Shown: positions 1 to 11,130 of the stretch, in pieces
Numbering within the stretch: the first letter of the stretch is position 1
Layout of the letters: each line of letters starts with the position of its first letter
From: Gnetum montanum
Lineage: Eukaryota > Streptophyta > Gnetopsida > Gnetales > Gnetaceae
Direction: 5' to 3'
Length of the DNA stretch: 64,000 bases
NCBI GenBank assembly: GCA_015680685.1
Contig: MNCI01000852.1
Location: 782,206-846,205 of the forward strand
Notes under the pieces: model-generated
The model's input: only the letters and a program-made list of their open reading frames with translations
Told to the model about the DNA's origin: nothing
The model's database searches: none
Position numbers and translations under genes: made by a program

Positions 1-457
1 GGATGGATGACGTGGACTCACTGCCTGCCCCATGAAAAATAAATGACATCAAAGTAATCAAACATCAAAATTCAAAAATAGAAACCAGACATCAAGAATC
101 ACACATTAAGCACAAACCATCATTAGTAAACAATAATAGCAGCATTGTGTCCTGTGACAATAAAGTAGATTTATTAGCAAATATGAGAAAATATCACACT
201 TAATCAAAAGAAATAAAAGAGACAAAATAAAGTAAAATATATAAGAAAGTGTAAAATATTCAAGAAAATTAAAATGTACTAAAAATGGTATAAAATTAGA
301 AAAATTTGAAAATCAAGGGTAGAAAAACTGGGAGGCCATGGTAATGGTTAGCATGGATGGTCATCTTCCCCATGATTGAGTTGGAAGGAGGAGATTCAAA
401 AAATAGAACATGGGTGTCCATCAGGTGAGGCAATACTTGCTCAAGTTGGTCCAAGGT

Positions 458-1060
458 TTACTCAAAGGTAGCTATGTAGGTGGAGAAGTCATCCATGAAA
501 ACTTCAACATCACTACCAATTTTTTGTTGAAAGATACTAAGGACCAAGCATTGAAATGTTTTAGGGGCATTGCATAGGCCAAATGGCATCTTACAGTATG
601 CAAAAGTTACCGAAGGACTTGTGAATGTTGTCTTGGCTTGGTCTTTTGGTGCAATTTGGATTTGGTTATAGTCACTATAACCATACAAGAAACTATAATA
701 GCAATGCCCAAATATGGTGTCAAATACTTGATCCACAAATGGCAAAGGAAAGTGATCCTTAAATGTTGCCATATTTAAAAACCTAAAGTCAATGCAAATC
801 CACCATTTACCATCCTTCTTTGGTACAATTATGAGTGGGCTAACCCACTCACTATCTATGATTGGATAGATAAACCCCACCTTGAGGAGTTACTCTATTT
901 TCTCCTTAATGATTTACTTTAATTTGGGATTTAGCCACCTCTGTGGCTACCTTCTAGGCTTCATGGCCAAGTCAATGTAGATGTAGTGCTAGCATATCCT
1001 TCGATCGATTCCTATAGCTCTAGATATGACCAAGCGAAGGTTGTTGACCATTTATTTACC
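458..1060 (-). pseudogene. Athila-type reverse transcriptase fragment
   Basis: Reverse transcriptase copies element RNA into DNA in cytoplasmic virus-like particles. The open part (458-880, 140 residues) carries the RT blocks in order: VPKKDGKWWICIDFRFLN, the FPLPFVDQ stretch, PFGLCNAPKTFQ and the catalytic-loop equivalent FMDDF. Further upstream, to about 1060, a stop-interrupted extension includes QRWLNPKLK, matching the conserved QRRLNP region of Athila RTs. The first catalytic block reads FLYGYSDYNQI where FLDGYSGYNQI is usual, so the first catalytic Asp is lost. The domain breaks off just after the second catalytic Asp pair, so the thumb and RNase H are missing. Confidence 0.85.
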
Positions 1061-1449
1061 ACTTCAACAACTTTTCTTTTTGTTCAGGAAAAATTTTAGC
1101 ATTAATGATGATTGGTTTACCATTCTTTAAAAATGCATACTCCATTTCGACTAGTAAATTTTTTAGTTCTAAGGGCTCCTACTTAAAGTGATCAAGGATC
1201 TCCAACTCTCCCCAATAGTTATCATCATCTTCATTAGAGAGTTTGGAATGCACTTGTTTAATTTTGTCCATGCCTTCTACATATGCACAAGTTAAGCTCT
1301 CAATTGGCTTCATGCATGCTGTGCTATTATTTGAATTAGCTATTAGCCACTATGTGCCATCCTACTTTGTGGCTGCTACATACAGATATAGTTGAATATT
1401 AATTTCTTGCACACACTGATTACATGCCTTCATGTATGTGCTTCTGAAT

Positions 1450-1870
1450 GATCAAATCTTTTGCATGTAATTGCACCTATTATCATTGTACGTAATGCAT
1501 GGAATACACTTCTTCTCAATTTTTCCTAACTCATTCTCTTTAGATATTTCAAGAGATAGGTCCCTTATACCCATTTTTTCATCAACAGTGATTAACCAAG
1601 CCCTTCCCTTGATGATGGGAAAGTCACTTTTGCAATTGTCCACCTTGGTTACTAGAAAATTAGTAAGATAGGACCACCCACAAACTATGGTCACAATTTC
1701 CTCTACTAATTACAAAGGGACTGTAATCAACTGATCTTCTAATTCTAAATGAATGTTGCTCTTCTTAAGAGGTGGTAGGTACAAGGCTTTGTACATATCA
1801 TGGGAGATGAGGTTAACTCTAGAACCAAAGTCAAGAAGAGCCTTGCACGGCTCTTGTCCAGCAATCTGTA
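1450..1870 (-). pseudogene. Athila retropepsin (aspartic protease) remnant
   Basis: Near 1850-1800 the minus strand encodes a retropepsin active-site region reading LLDFGSRVNLIS, where the family has D-S/T-G; the middle residue is Phe. About 40 residues later comes a stop, then an open stretch (1694-1452) with the expected downstream strand FPIIKGRAWL, resembling the family's I-L-G-R-P-F/W-L flap motif. Its position between gag and RT is normal for Ty3/gypsy. It is a decayed protease, not functional. Confidence 0.65.
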
Positions 1871-1959
1871 GAAAGATGAGTGAACTTCCTAGATCAAATA
1901 TTTTTGTAGGATGGTTTCCAACCTTGATCTAGTTAGAAACAACATGAGTTAGAATTACA

Positions 1960-3600
1960 ATGTAGATCCTAGGTAGCACTTGGTTTGAAGGGTGCTTGAA
2001 GGTATTATATGTAGAGGATGAGGGTACTAGAGATGCAAGGTGATCAACTGAAGTAGATTATGATGGCTAGAGAGGACTACTAGGCTAGAAGAAAGGTCAT
2101 TTCCTTGATTGATTCTCCAAACCACTTGGTTAAAAAACTAGTTGTGAGTGTACATCCCTTCTAGCATTTTGTTGCTATGGCTATGGATGAATTTCACCCT
2201 GCATGGATGGAGTAGGAGGTAACTGAGTTGAAGTTGGAGGTGTAGGTGTAGAGGGATGTGGAGGATGATAAGGATATGAATATGGGTTTTCCCCTTGAGT
2301 AGATGATCAATATGTTTGGTGGTATTCTAAAGGATAATAGTGATGTTGGAATGATGCATGAGTTACCAAACTTCTTGGGGAGATGGATTGCTCAACATAG
2401 TACCCGTATGGATCTGGCTGCCTATAAGGGTACTATTACCTTGGTGGTGGCATTCTCCATGATTGTCATTAGTACCACTATTAGTACTATTCATAAGGTT
2501 GTGGAGGAGTTCCACTTGGGTAGTAAGATTGTTGTTGCTAGTGGAACTATCTTGGACTGCATTGAGGATAAGGCCATTGTCTTGGAGCTTGCCTTGAGTG
2601 TCATTGGAAAAAGCTTGAGTTTTTGCCACTTATTCTTGATGTTTTGTAAGGCATAAACATCTTAAAAAGCTTGTATATGTGTCTATGAATCAAAATTGTA
2701 TTCCCCCTCAAATCTTAGGATATTGTTCATATCTAGGCACTTGATCTGACTATCCTTTATATGCTTATTTGGAATTCTTACTACCTCTACAATGTTAAGC
2801 ATACTTTAAGTCACCAGTAAAGGGTCATTATCATCACTACGTTGGTGATGTTGATGATGATTTCGGCCACCCCTTCAATTTTGGTGGCCTTCATGATCAT
2901 TATTCTTTCATTGATCACCTTCATCACAGTTGTTTCAATGGTGGCTTCTATGAGAACCGTCAGATGAAGAGGAATGTTTGGAATCAGATGAAGAAGATGA
3001 AGAGGAAGATAGATTTCCACTGCCACTCTTACACTTTTTACAATCTCCATCATTAGATCCCTTGTTAATGCAATGTTCACCTAAATTCCTACCTTGGCTA
3101 TCACTCTACCTTGAACTCAATTTATGAATAGTTGATCGCAGGGTCAAGTTCACATCCTCACAATCATTAGCAACGGGTGGAGAATCTTCATGTTGAGAAC
3201 CTTCCAAGGAAGGGTTCTCATTGTCCTCTTGATCTAGTACGAACAAGGGGTTAGTGTAATGTTTCCCCTTTGTGGCTTCATGGAGTCTCTCTTGATGTTT
3301 GTCTCGCATATGTTAAGTTTCAATGGGATGATAGTTCTGAGTGTCATATCCATCCACAACGTACTCTTCATGAAGATCTACTATGCCCAACTTCTTAAGG
3401 TTTTTAATTAGCATTCATGGCACAGATCTATCGGGAGGCAAAATGATGTTGCCCTCCATATCATGTCATTTCATTTGTTCATTTTGATGTAGGATGAAGG
3501 TGAAATTTGGTACAAACTCATCTAGATGAGTGTATACCACCTTACATTCCTGTGGGATTGATGGTTTAGTATCGTCACACTTATTAGAAGAAGAAGAAAT
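1960..3600 (-). pseudogene. Athila-like gag remnant
   Basis: The minus-strand frame begins near 3595 with a Ser-rich N-terminus (SSSSNKCDD) where the two sister copies have ATG followed by Ser codons; here the ATG is ATT, so the start is lost. It continues with CKVVYTHLDEFVPNFTFILH, collinear with the gag N-termini at 38533 and 62154. Downstream are a Ser/Asp-rich stretch (about 3080-2940) and His-rich, low-complexity sequence. Several stops interrupt it. Gag forms the virus-like particle; no convincing zinc knuckle could be seen here. Confidence 0.65.
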
Positions 3601-3734
3601 TTTGTAAAGCAAAATGAAATTATTAGTGTTCTTTTATAATTTATGTATAATGGGAATGTTATGGACTTTTAGGTTTATACAATGATATTAGTGGTATCCA
3701 CTTAGACCTAAATAGCACACGTTCAACAAACAAA

Positions 3735-3753
3735 GTCCTTAGCAACAATGCCA
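3735..3753 (-). other. Degenerate tRNA-Asp primer-binding site of element A
   Basis: The minus strand reads TGGCATTGTTGCTAAGGAC immediately inside the LTR. It differs by a few transitions from the plant tRNA-Asp 3'-end complement TGGCGCCGTTGCCGGGGA, as used by Athila elements. A one-base spacer (3754) separates it from the LTR end, as in the cleaner copies at 38390 and 62295. Confidence 0.75.
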
Positions 3754-3754
3754 A

Positions 3755-4648
3755 TGATGAGTGGCGAGGTACCCCTATGTCCAACCATACAAATCATGAA
3801 GCATTCACTCATGACTTGGTCGAATTCTATAGACTTTATCATTTCTAGTGAACTATCCCTTTAGAAAGTGAATCTAACATTAAAGTTAATCATTTTCCTC
3901 CCAATTACACTTGTGACATTCATTGGTATGGTTGAGTGTAACTAAGGCATTCGATTTTTACCATTTTGTATTTTATGTTCTGGGTACTTAAAATGTAGGT
4001 AAAAGGAATTTGATTAACTAATATAAATTAATTAATTAACTATTATTTAACTAATCCTAACATAAGTATCCATTCCCACTTTCCGTACATGTCCTAAACC
4101 CACGTATCCACTACTAGGTGACTAAACGCTACACTACTGGGCATACCAAGTGAATACGTGTTATGCTCGAATCGGTCATACTTATGTATTTAATCTATCT
4201 AGCTTAATTGTCTCATTAACATAATAATTAGAAAATATTTGATAACTAATTAAAAACATTTAATAAACTATTGAAAACATTAAATGCATAAATAAAATAG
4301 CTAATCTATCTAAAGTGTTGCAAGGTTTATTAGAAAGCTCATCTTTATTGTTGCACACACAGTCATGCTTAGGTACAACAATGCTCGAATAAAGATTCAT
4401 AAACCTAATGACTCCTACTATAGGCACTCAAGGAAAAAATTCTAACTTTCAAATGGAAAAAATGCAAAAGCTTCACTATTATTAAAATATGGACTCCCCA
4501 TAAATGTAGTGGATAGGCACATATTTATAGGCAACAGATAAACATTGCATCAACGAGGCATCATCGACGTAGGTTGAATGTGTTCACAAGGCCTCGTAGA
4601 CAAGGCCTCATCAACATAGTCAACTATGTTGATGAGGCCTCACCAACA
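3755..4648 (-). repeat. 5' LTR of element A
   Basis: Plus-strand sequence starts TGATGAGTGGCGAGGTACCCC, the complement of the ...CTCATCA LTR end seen at 62297 and 63835. Its body is collinear with the LTR at 62297-63156 (conserved blocks near 3760-3830, 4040-4080 and 4330-4400). A minus-strand TATA box lies at about 4519-4529 (CCTATAAATATG). The U3 end is uncertain; a TG start near 4648 is the best fit. U3 holds GAGGCCTC-type palindromic modules where the sister LTRs have GCGATATCGC modules. Confidence 0.7.
4603..4640. repeat. Perfect 18-bp inverted repeat, 2-bp spacer
   Basis: Arms 4603-4620 and 4623-4640 (AGGCCTCATCAACATAGT and its exact complement) flank the dinucleotide CA. It lies in U3 of the element A LTR, upstream of the TATA box. 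It could be a hairpin or a dimeric protein-binding site. Partial copies of the same GAGGCCT core occur at about 4553-4600. Confidence 0.85.
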
Positions 4649-4649
4649 C

Positions 4650-4938
4650 AGTGAAAAAATGATGATTCTTCACCATCTATCAAGGGAATTTTAAGTGTCA
4701 TCACCTCTAGTTGAAAAGTTTTAAGATCATCATAAGACCAAGCAAAATTTTCCAAATTATTTTTCAAGAGTAATAATAAATTTTTCTTAAAAAATAAATC
4801 CTTTTCCTTTGTGACATTTAACATATTTAATATCTCAATAGATCCAGGATTCATTACTTCATAAGCTTGCTCATCTAGATTCTGTATATCTTTTTTGGTA
4901 AGCATATTTTTGCTAAAATCATTTTTATAATCAATCAC
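4650..4938 (-). pseudogene. Pre-RT segment of a Tat-like pol
   Basis: An open stretch of about 95 residues ends at the element A LTR. Its C-terminal half (ENFAWSYDDLKTFQLEV) matches the conserved plant Ty3/gypsy motif before RT, typically VFAWSYEDMPGLDP; the equivalent in element E is VFAWLYKDMPGLDP. It has no independent function; it is a linker before the RT fingers. The RT itself was lost or lies beyond the insertion of element A. Confidence 0.6.
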
Positions 4939-5079
4939 CTTTTTAGAAATAGATTTTATCTTAAACCTTGATGTTATTTTAGGTATGATTTGACTTTCAA
5001 ATTCCTATTTATTTTTCAAGAATCTAAGTAATTAATCAACATATTCGAATAATTGTAAATAGTTTATGTTGTTTGGTAT

Positions 5080-5490
5080 CGATGATTGATGTTGAAGCTG
5101 GTTTTGCTAAATCATATGCTATATAATTATCTTCACTTTCTATATGTTCTATTTTGTAGTGATGAAATTGATCCAAAATTTTGCAAACAAGCTATTTATA
5201 ATGTCATAAGAATGAGCTTTTGACTGAATAATTACCTTTAATCTGTTAATAGACTAATATTCAGTCTTCCTTTATGATGATTACCTTAATTCCTTTTTCC
5301 AATGTTGTTTTAATTCCAATACTCATAGCTTCATATTTGGCCTTGTTATTCGTACAAGGGAAAGATAGATGAATTTCCTTGAATATTTTTAAGGAATAAT
5401 CTTTTACTCAAACTATTCTAGCTCCTATACCTTTGGAATTACAAGAAATCAAAGTATAGTTACCATTTTCTCTCATCTTGAGATTCTCCT
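5080..5490 (-). pseudogene. Archaeal-type RNase H (aRNH) remnant
   Basis: The minus strand encodes LSFPCTNNKAKYEAM, then with stops ILVYxQIKGNYSVKSSFL and HYKIEHIESEDNYIAYDLAK. These are the conserved blocks of the second RNase H of Tat-lineage elements (compare LTFPCTNNVAESEG at about 44060 and NFSCTNNVVEYEDL at about 15020). RNase H removes the RNA strand during reverse transcription. Here it lies between protease and the pre-RT block, which is not the usual order (RT, RNase H, aRNH, integrase). Confidence 0.7.
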
Positions 5491-5639
5491 TTCTCCAAGT
5501 TATCAACTTCTTAAAGTATGCAAATTTTGGTTTCAAAAGCTCTTGTTTCAAAAACCTTGTCCTTTCCATTCAAGATAATGTTTTCATTCATCAAATGGTC
5601 ACTATAGATGTATATTTGATTTGGCTCTCCTTTCCAAGG

Positions 5640-5990
5640 TAGCCACATATGTAAGTAATTCGTTGATATGTAACCTAAGAAATTCTTACTTCAACTTCTA
5701 CTCAACAAAAGACTATGTGAATCTAGTATATCTGTTATTTGAATAGTTACTCTACTTTTGATATGGGGTTCAAAATAAATTTCTAATAAAACATTTGGTA
5801 AGTAATCCACAATTTTTACTTTGCTCTTGTCCACTTGAAAGATATTTTTATTTGATTTTTCAAGAGTCAACCCAAGTTTTCTACATATAGATAATGACAT
5901 GATAGTATATGTAGCTTTGGAATCACTAAACAATTGTGAAGATACTTGTCCTTTAACTTCATTATCAAAAGAAAAGGAGGAGCTTCCTTA
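5640..5990 (-). pseudogene. Retropepsin-like protease remnant of element B
   Basis: The open stretch 5933-5691 reads FSDSKATYTIMSLSICRKLG at its start. This fits the retropepsin pattern D-S-G-A-T-x-x-x-I/M-S with Gly replaced by Lys, so catalysis is lost. The remainder resembles the beta-rich body of plant retroelement proteases. It lies directly after gag as expected. Confidence 0.55.
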
Positions 5991-6076
5991 TCAAGAGTAT
6001 AATCATAGCTAGTTTTTGTTTTCTCCTCATTGTTGAACACATGGCTTAACTCTAACTCTCCAACTCTCCTATTACC

Positions 6077-7600
6077 TTAAAAAAACTCTAAAGCCTTTCT
6101 TTGTTGATCTCCTATCATTATCAATTGATATATGCTAATATTTGTCCTAACATGTTTAAGATTTTCAATTAAATCATATTCTCCATCTCCATGCAAGCTT
6201 GGTTTCTTCATCCATTTATTAAGAGTTTGATTTTGAGTGCTATGCTCTATGTGATCTTCTTTACTTTTATTTTTCTCTCTTCTACTTGGTTCAAACACCT
6301 TTCTCTTAATAGACAGATTAGAAATGACATTTGAAGATCTGGGAGTAGTTAATCTTTCTTTTGATCTCAAATTATATCCATTTTCCTCATTGTTATTACA
6401 CTCTTCATCTAACGATATATACTCTTTAGAATTTGATAAGGAAGAGCTATCACTAGATCCATTATTATAAGATTTTCTTGTATAATAAACACTAGATAAC
6501 TCATTATTTGATTCAATATCAAAAAATTTAGCCATAACAACATCACTCTCATCCTTATCTTCTACTAACTTAGTATCTTGATGCTTATGTTTTCTGTTTT
6601 GCCCTTCTTCCTTGATGTTAAATTTTGCCAAAGCTTTTTCCAATTTCACTATATTGTTGGACAAGTCTCTCATTAACTATCCTTTTCAGATTCTTTGCTT
6701 TCTAACTCTTACTTTGCCTTAAAACGAGATGGTCTTGATAATGTTTTAAGTTGAGCAAAATCTTGCACAAGAATCATTATTTTCTCTTCTCTTTTTTCAG
6801 TTATGATAATTTCTTCATGATTCAAGTTCAACTATTTTTCTAACTATATAGCCTTACTAAAGTAGTCATTTAGTGTTATTGAGATCGAAATTATCCTTGA
6901 CCAAATTGAAATATGAGGATTTTCAATCTTAAGATAAGTATCTCCAAGCACTTCATCTAATGGTCTATATTGTTTTAAAAGAGTCCACAAATTTAGTGAA
7001 ATTTAATATTGAAGTCTCTAATTGACTCTTTAACTCCTTGCTTATCTTATACTAATCCATATTATAGTTGTTGTTAGTCTAATTAATTACCAAATTGAGC
7101 TAAGAAAAGACTCTTCATATCATCCCAACTTTTGATACTATCGCTTGGAAAGTTTGAATATCAAATCTAGGCCATATCCTTTAAATTTGGTACAAACAAT
7201 CTACAAGCTTGATCTAGATGTTATACATTTGCATGAGCCAAAGCTAACTCAATAAGTGAAAGTACTCTTTATTTAAGTAAGTTTTTCCAAGAATAAAAGG
7301 TTTGCGCAAATATTTATAAACTACCTTAATAATATCATTGTAGTTTTAAAATCCAAATGATGTAAATCTTTGCCAAGGATTTTCCATCCTATTAGAATTT
7401 CTTTTGATTGTTGAACTCTTAAATTTCTTTAATCTTCTCCTATAGACTAATAAACCAGATAGAAAGGGTGATTTTCTTATCCTTCTGTACTTTACTACAC
7501 TACTTGTTCCAAACTCAAAAACCTTCTTCTGTTCTTCTTCTGATGAACAATCAATCTTAAAATCAAGAATTTCTTTGGAACCTTTAAAATCTTCCATACT
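6077..7600 (-). pseudogene. Gag remnant of element B
   Basis: Two open stretches (7597-7346 and 6673-6077) joined by stop-ridden sequence. The first carries basic and Ser/Lys-rich sequence with MENPWQRFTSFGF near its end. The middle, on conceptual reading through stops, resembles the gag capsid region, including a tract like KVGMI preceding the later part. The second is hydrophilic, with Glu/Asp/Lys/Ser-rich sequence typical of a gag C-terminus. I assign it by position upstream of the protease; sequence support is moderate. Confidence 0.5.
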
Positions 7601-7716
7601 ATTAGCCTATTTAGTCATGAACTAAAAATAGTATATAATTTGTTATACCCTTCTCACAAAAAAGAACCATTGGTATGCTAAGAATATTAGGCTTATGAAT
7701 GTAGAAAAAAAATTTA

Positions 7717-7735
7717 GTGCTTCTTCTAACACCAA
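7717..7735 (-). other. PBS-like sequence of element B
   Basis: Minus strand TTGGTGTTAGAAGAAGCAC lies six bases inside the presumed LTR end (...ATCAACA). A related sequence, TAGTGCTAGAAGGAGGGC, sits at the same place in element E (about 55014-54997). The matching tRNA is not identified. Confidence 0.45.
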
Positions 7736-7741
7736 AAGAAT

Positions 7742-9250
7742 TGTTGATGATCGTTTGGGACCACCAACATTGTGGGTCGTCCAAGTCTTATGACCTTTGA
7801 AGTCATGGGATCGAAGGTGTTCTTCAAATAGGGTTTAAGTGCTTGCTGGTCTCTAGCAACACCAAGGCCCATATACCTACAAATAGACTCAATAGTTATG
7901 AAATGAACTAATAATGAGTATGTGTTTGCTATTGTGAATGTTGAAATGATTGGGTTCTGTATAAAAATGTAAGTGGCTTTCATAAAAGAAATTCAGCTAA
8001 CTTTGTCAAGTACTATGAATTGTTGATAGTTTTCGATTTTTTCAAATCACTTAGTCTATGTAGTCCCTATAGTACATTACTTATAAGAAATAAAATTTTG
8101 TAAACATGTTTGAGCACAATTTTGCTAGTCTACTCCTAATTTCCCCCAAAGATAAAGTTCCACAAGAAAACTAAATATAGAGTGAGATTCAATGGACTTA
8201 GAAAGAGACAATAAATAAAGTAGATTTGTGTGAAATCTCAAATATTTAAGCAAGATAAATTAACATGAGAAAACACATCAAATAAAAGCTATTCTAATTC
8301 AATCTAATTACAAATATCTCAAACCCTTTGAGCTCAATAAGTAATTTTGTAAAGATAATTTTATTATAATACCAAAAATGTTGCATAAATGACAAACTAC
8401 GAGTCTCGATTTTGGCTAGTTAATAGTTGTCAAAGATTGTATTCAACAAAGCCTTTAAAAAATTTGACAATTTCAAGATTGAAATACCAAGGTAATACAC
8501 TTTAAAATAATAAAGCTATTATAGTCATCTCAAAATACTAAAGATTTTTCTAGATTCTATATGCTCAAAATAGGCAATTTCACTAAGATATTACTATTAA
8601 ATTGCTCTTAAGACTTTTTAACAACATAAGCTCTTCTATGGCAAATCTTAATAGGAGTCTAATATTGTGCAAAAATAAAGCTATAAAAGCAACCTAGAAA
8701 AAATCCCAAAATTAAATGCTAAGAATGATACTATCTAAACCATTGGCTAAGTAACTAAAATAAAATAGGAAAGAATAAACTCATAGGATTAAAATAAAGT
8801 AGCCAAATTGATGTCTTTAGCAAGCCATCTTACAAGTAATCTTCAATTTTCTTTTTTTCAAAATCTCTTCCCTCCTTATCTTCCTCCTTCAAGGCCCTTT
8901 TATAGTGACCTTGAGGAAGTTACAATAATCATGAAAAGTTAGGGGTATTACAAATATCTAGGAATATTAATTTATAACTACCCTAGAATTTATGACTTCC
9001 ATAGGAAGTTATTAGAAATTTAAGCTATGGTTGCCAAGTCTTTCCTTGGTAACAAATATCATGGAGATCACCATAGGAAGTTACAAAAATTAGAGAAATA
9101 ATTGCCAAAGTTGGCAAGTTTCTCACAAGAGACTACAAATATTAAGGAGAATTAATCATAATTTCCTATGAAATTTTAAAATAAAGTTAGATTTATCATA
9201 CGTTCATAAATCTTTCTTTCCTAAGTCATAAAATATATAATTAAGGCCTT
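7742..9250 (-). repeat. Presumed 5' LTR of element B
   Basis: An AT-rich non-coding stretch of about 1.5 kb next to the PBS-like site. The plus strand begins TGTTGATGATCG at 7742, consistent with a minus-strand LTR ending in CA. A good minus-strand TATA box, TATAAAAGGGCC, lies at 8904-8893, about 1.15 kb from the LTR end. The outer boundary is not defined because no second copy is in the window; 9250 is approximate. Confidence 0.5.
8893..8904 (-). promoter_or_regulatory. TATA box in LTR of element B
   Basis: The minus strand reads TATAAAAGGGCC, a near-consensus plant TATA box. It would direct transcription toward gag at 7600. Upstream on the minus strand (8905-9000) is AT-rich sequence with no other recognisable element. 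Confidence 0.55.
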
Positions 9251-11130
9251 GTAGCCTTATTGTCGCATCCATCAACACATTTATACAAAACATTTAAACA
9301 TTATAAGATTTATTTATTTCCTATGGCCTCAATACCACACAACGTTGCCCTTTTCTTATGTTTAGAGGAAAACTTGTCATTTACTGTGCCCTGCTTCAAT
9401 CCTAATGTCATATCCACCAAGCAAACACAGATGCTTTCCAACCCTTCATCAGTGGAGTCTTGTAGTTGTGCCACCGTCACCTTTGTTTCCACATTATTGT
9501 TGTAACTATTATTGACAATGGCTCTGCTTGAGCCGTAGACGTCATTGTTGGGTTCTAGCCTAATCCAGCCAAGAGAGGTTGTGCATTTCTTCGTTATTGT
9601 AGTCTACACTAATGGATTTTTCCAGCTTAGTCTCTATTGTAGGGTTTTGATGTCATCTCTTCTAGCCCTAATGTTATTTTAAACCCTAGAACAAATATAA
9701 TCTAGGTGTTGTGGCTCATTCATAGATTCATAATGCCCTACACCTAAGTATGGGCTTTAAAATTTTGATTCATGTTTAGATATTATTTGTTAATTTCTCT
9801 TGTTTCTTGATGAGTGCCATTGATTTTTTTTAATAAGAAATATTCCTTAGGGTTTTTATTTCCTACAATCTCGATATTGTTCATTTGAAACAATTTGGTA
9901 TCGTAGGTTTTCACTATTTTGCAAATACCCATCTTACTTTTTCTCTAGGATGCTATTGGTGATAGCCTAAGTTTTTGTTGTTTGTTTTAAAATCCTATAT
10001 GGTTCTCTCATTGTTTTTCACAAATATTTGTAAATTTGGAAAGGCTTTTATTAAGCTCAGCACACCTTTGTCATTAATTTTCCAAAGCTTACACAGTGAA
10101 TAGTGTATACTTAACACTCTTGTGTAGATAATGGTAATTTGAAAATTTTAGCAACATTTCATGTTTTGTAACTCTTTAAATTTTTTCTTATTGCTCATAC
10201 TACTCATTCCCTACAACTTGCAAGTTCCAGGGTATCTCCTAAATTCACCATATTTTAACTTCTAGAAGATATATTCATCTTTCAAAACTTCAAACAAAGG
10301 TGAATGATTATGAGTACATCTGCTCTCTACCACTTAGTCATTTCATTTTAATGAACAACTATAATATTACTATATTTCTCCTTTCAAAGACTTTAACTCA
10401 TAATAATATGAAATTAACATAGAAACCAAGTTCCACCAGTTACAAAAGTAGACATCATGCTTGTTCATTAACATGTAAATATACTCTAATTTTATAGAGA
10501 AAGCAACTAAACTCCAATGAACTTTTGCCTTTTTTTCACTTGTATGTTATCTTGCATTCACTAATAACATTTGGATTTTAATAAAACCCAAACATTAATT
10601 CATAAATTCTACTCCATAAGATGGCTTAAATGTATTAACACTTATACTGCCTTACTAAGGAACATTGGAAAAGTAAAGTGCTTGGAAAACATAAAGGACT
10701 TAATCAAAGTAAACATGTTGAAAAGTAAAAAAATTAAACTAAGTATGAAGAATTAACTAAGTAGAATTTTGCAATGGTGAAAAAAAATCTCGATCTTTAT
10801 TTCTAGCCATGAACTATGTCCAAGAATAATTCACTTAAACAAAGATTCCGTAAAACTATTTAACACCATACTATAGGCATTAATTGTATCACTCAGTGTA
10901 AAATCACAAAAACAAACTGCAAGAATTTTCCTAAGTGTTAGACCAAATTTTTTTATTTGATGTGATGGTAGGTTGGTATTTATAGTGGAGAATAGGATCC
11001 ACTACATCGAATCTACAATAATGTAAGTAAGGCTATGATATCTTAGATATGATATCACATTTATTGGCATAAAAGGTTTTATCACTTAGTCATTTTTTTA
11101 CTCTTTTTTCCTCGTACTTAATAATTTGAG
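9250..11130. other. AT-rich stretch without recognisable gene
   Basis: Only short, chance-like open frames occur (for example 9260-9505 and 10571-10756). They lack start context and any family motif. A minus-strand TATA-like string (CTATAAATACC) lies at about 10976-10986, possibly an LTR remnant. No duplicated ends were found. Confidence 0.5.

Larger units (their letters stand above)
1..4648 (-). mobile_element. Element A: Athila-like Ty3/gypsy element, 5' part, minus strand, runs off left edge
   Basis: Read on the minus strand the order is LTR (4648-3755), tRNA-Asp-type PBS (3753-3735), gag (about 3595-1960), protease (about 1870-1450) and RT (about 1060-458). This is the order of an Athila-lineage element. 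Around 420-300 the sequence changes directly from RT to a purine/pyrimidine-rich stretch that closely resembles 56495-56560 in the 3' non-coding part of element D. RNase H and integrase therefore appear deleted, giving a non-autonomous derivative. Many in-frame stops show it is dead. The 3' LTR lies outside the window. Confidence 0.8.
4650..9250 (-). mobile_element. Element B: degenerate Tat-like Ty3/gypsy element, minus strand
   Basis: Minus-strand order is LTR (about 9250-7742), PBS-like site (7735-7717), gag (about 7600-6077), protease (about 5990-5640), an aRNH-like block (about 5490-5080), then a block resembling the segment just before RT (4938-4650). Element A's LTR truncates it at 4648. 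Heavy AT bias and many stops indicate great age. RT, RNase H and integrase proper are absent from the window. The aRNH and the PBS-like sequence, which resembles that of element E, suggest the Tat lineage. Confidence 0.65.

Noticed and set aside
2303-2656. 117-codon plus-strand frame in element A
   Set aside because: It lies opposite the gag-protease interval and has no motif; likely antisense noise of low-complexity gag sequence.
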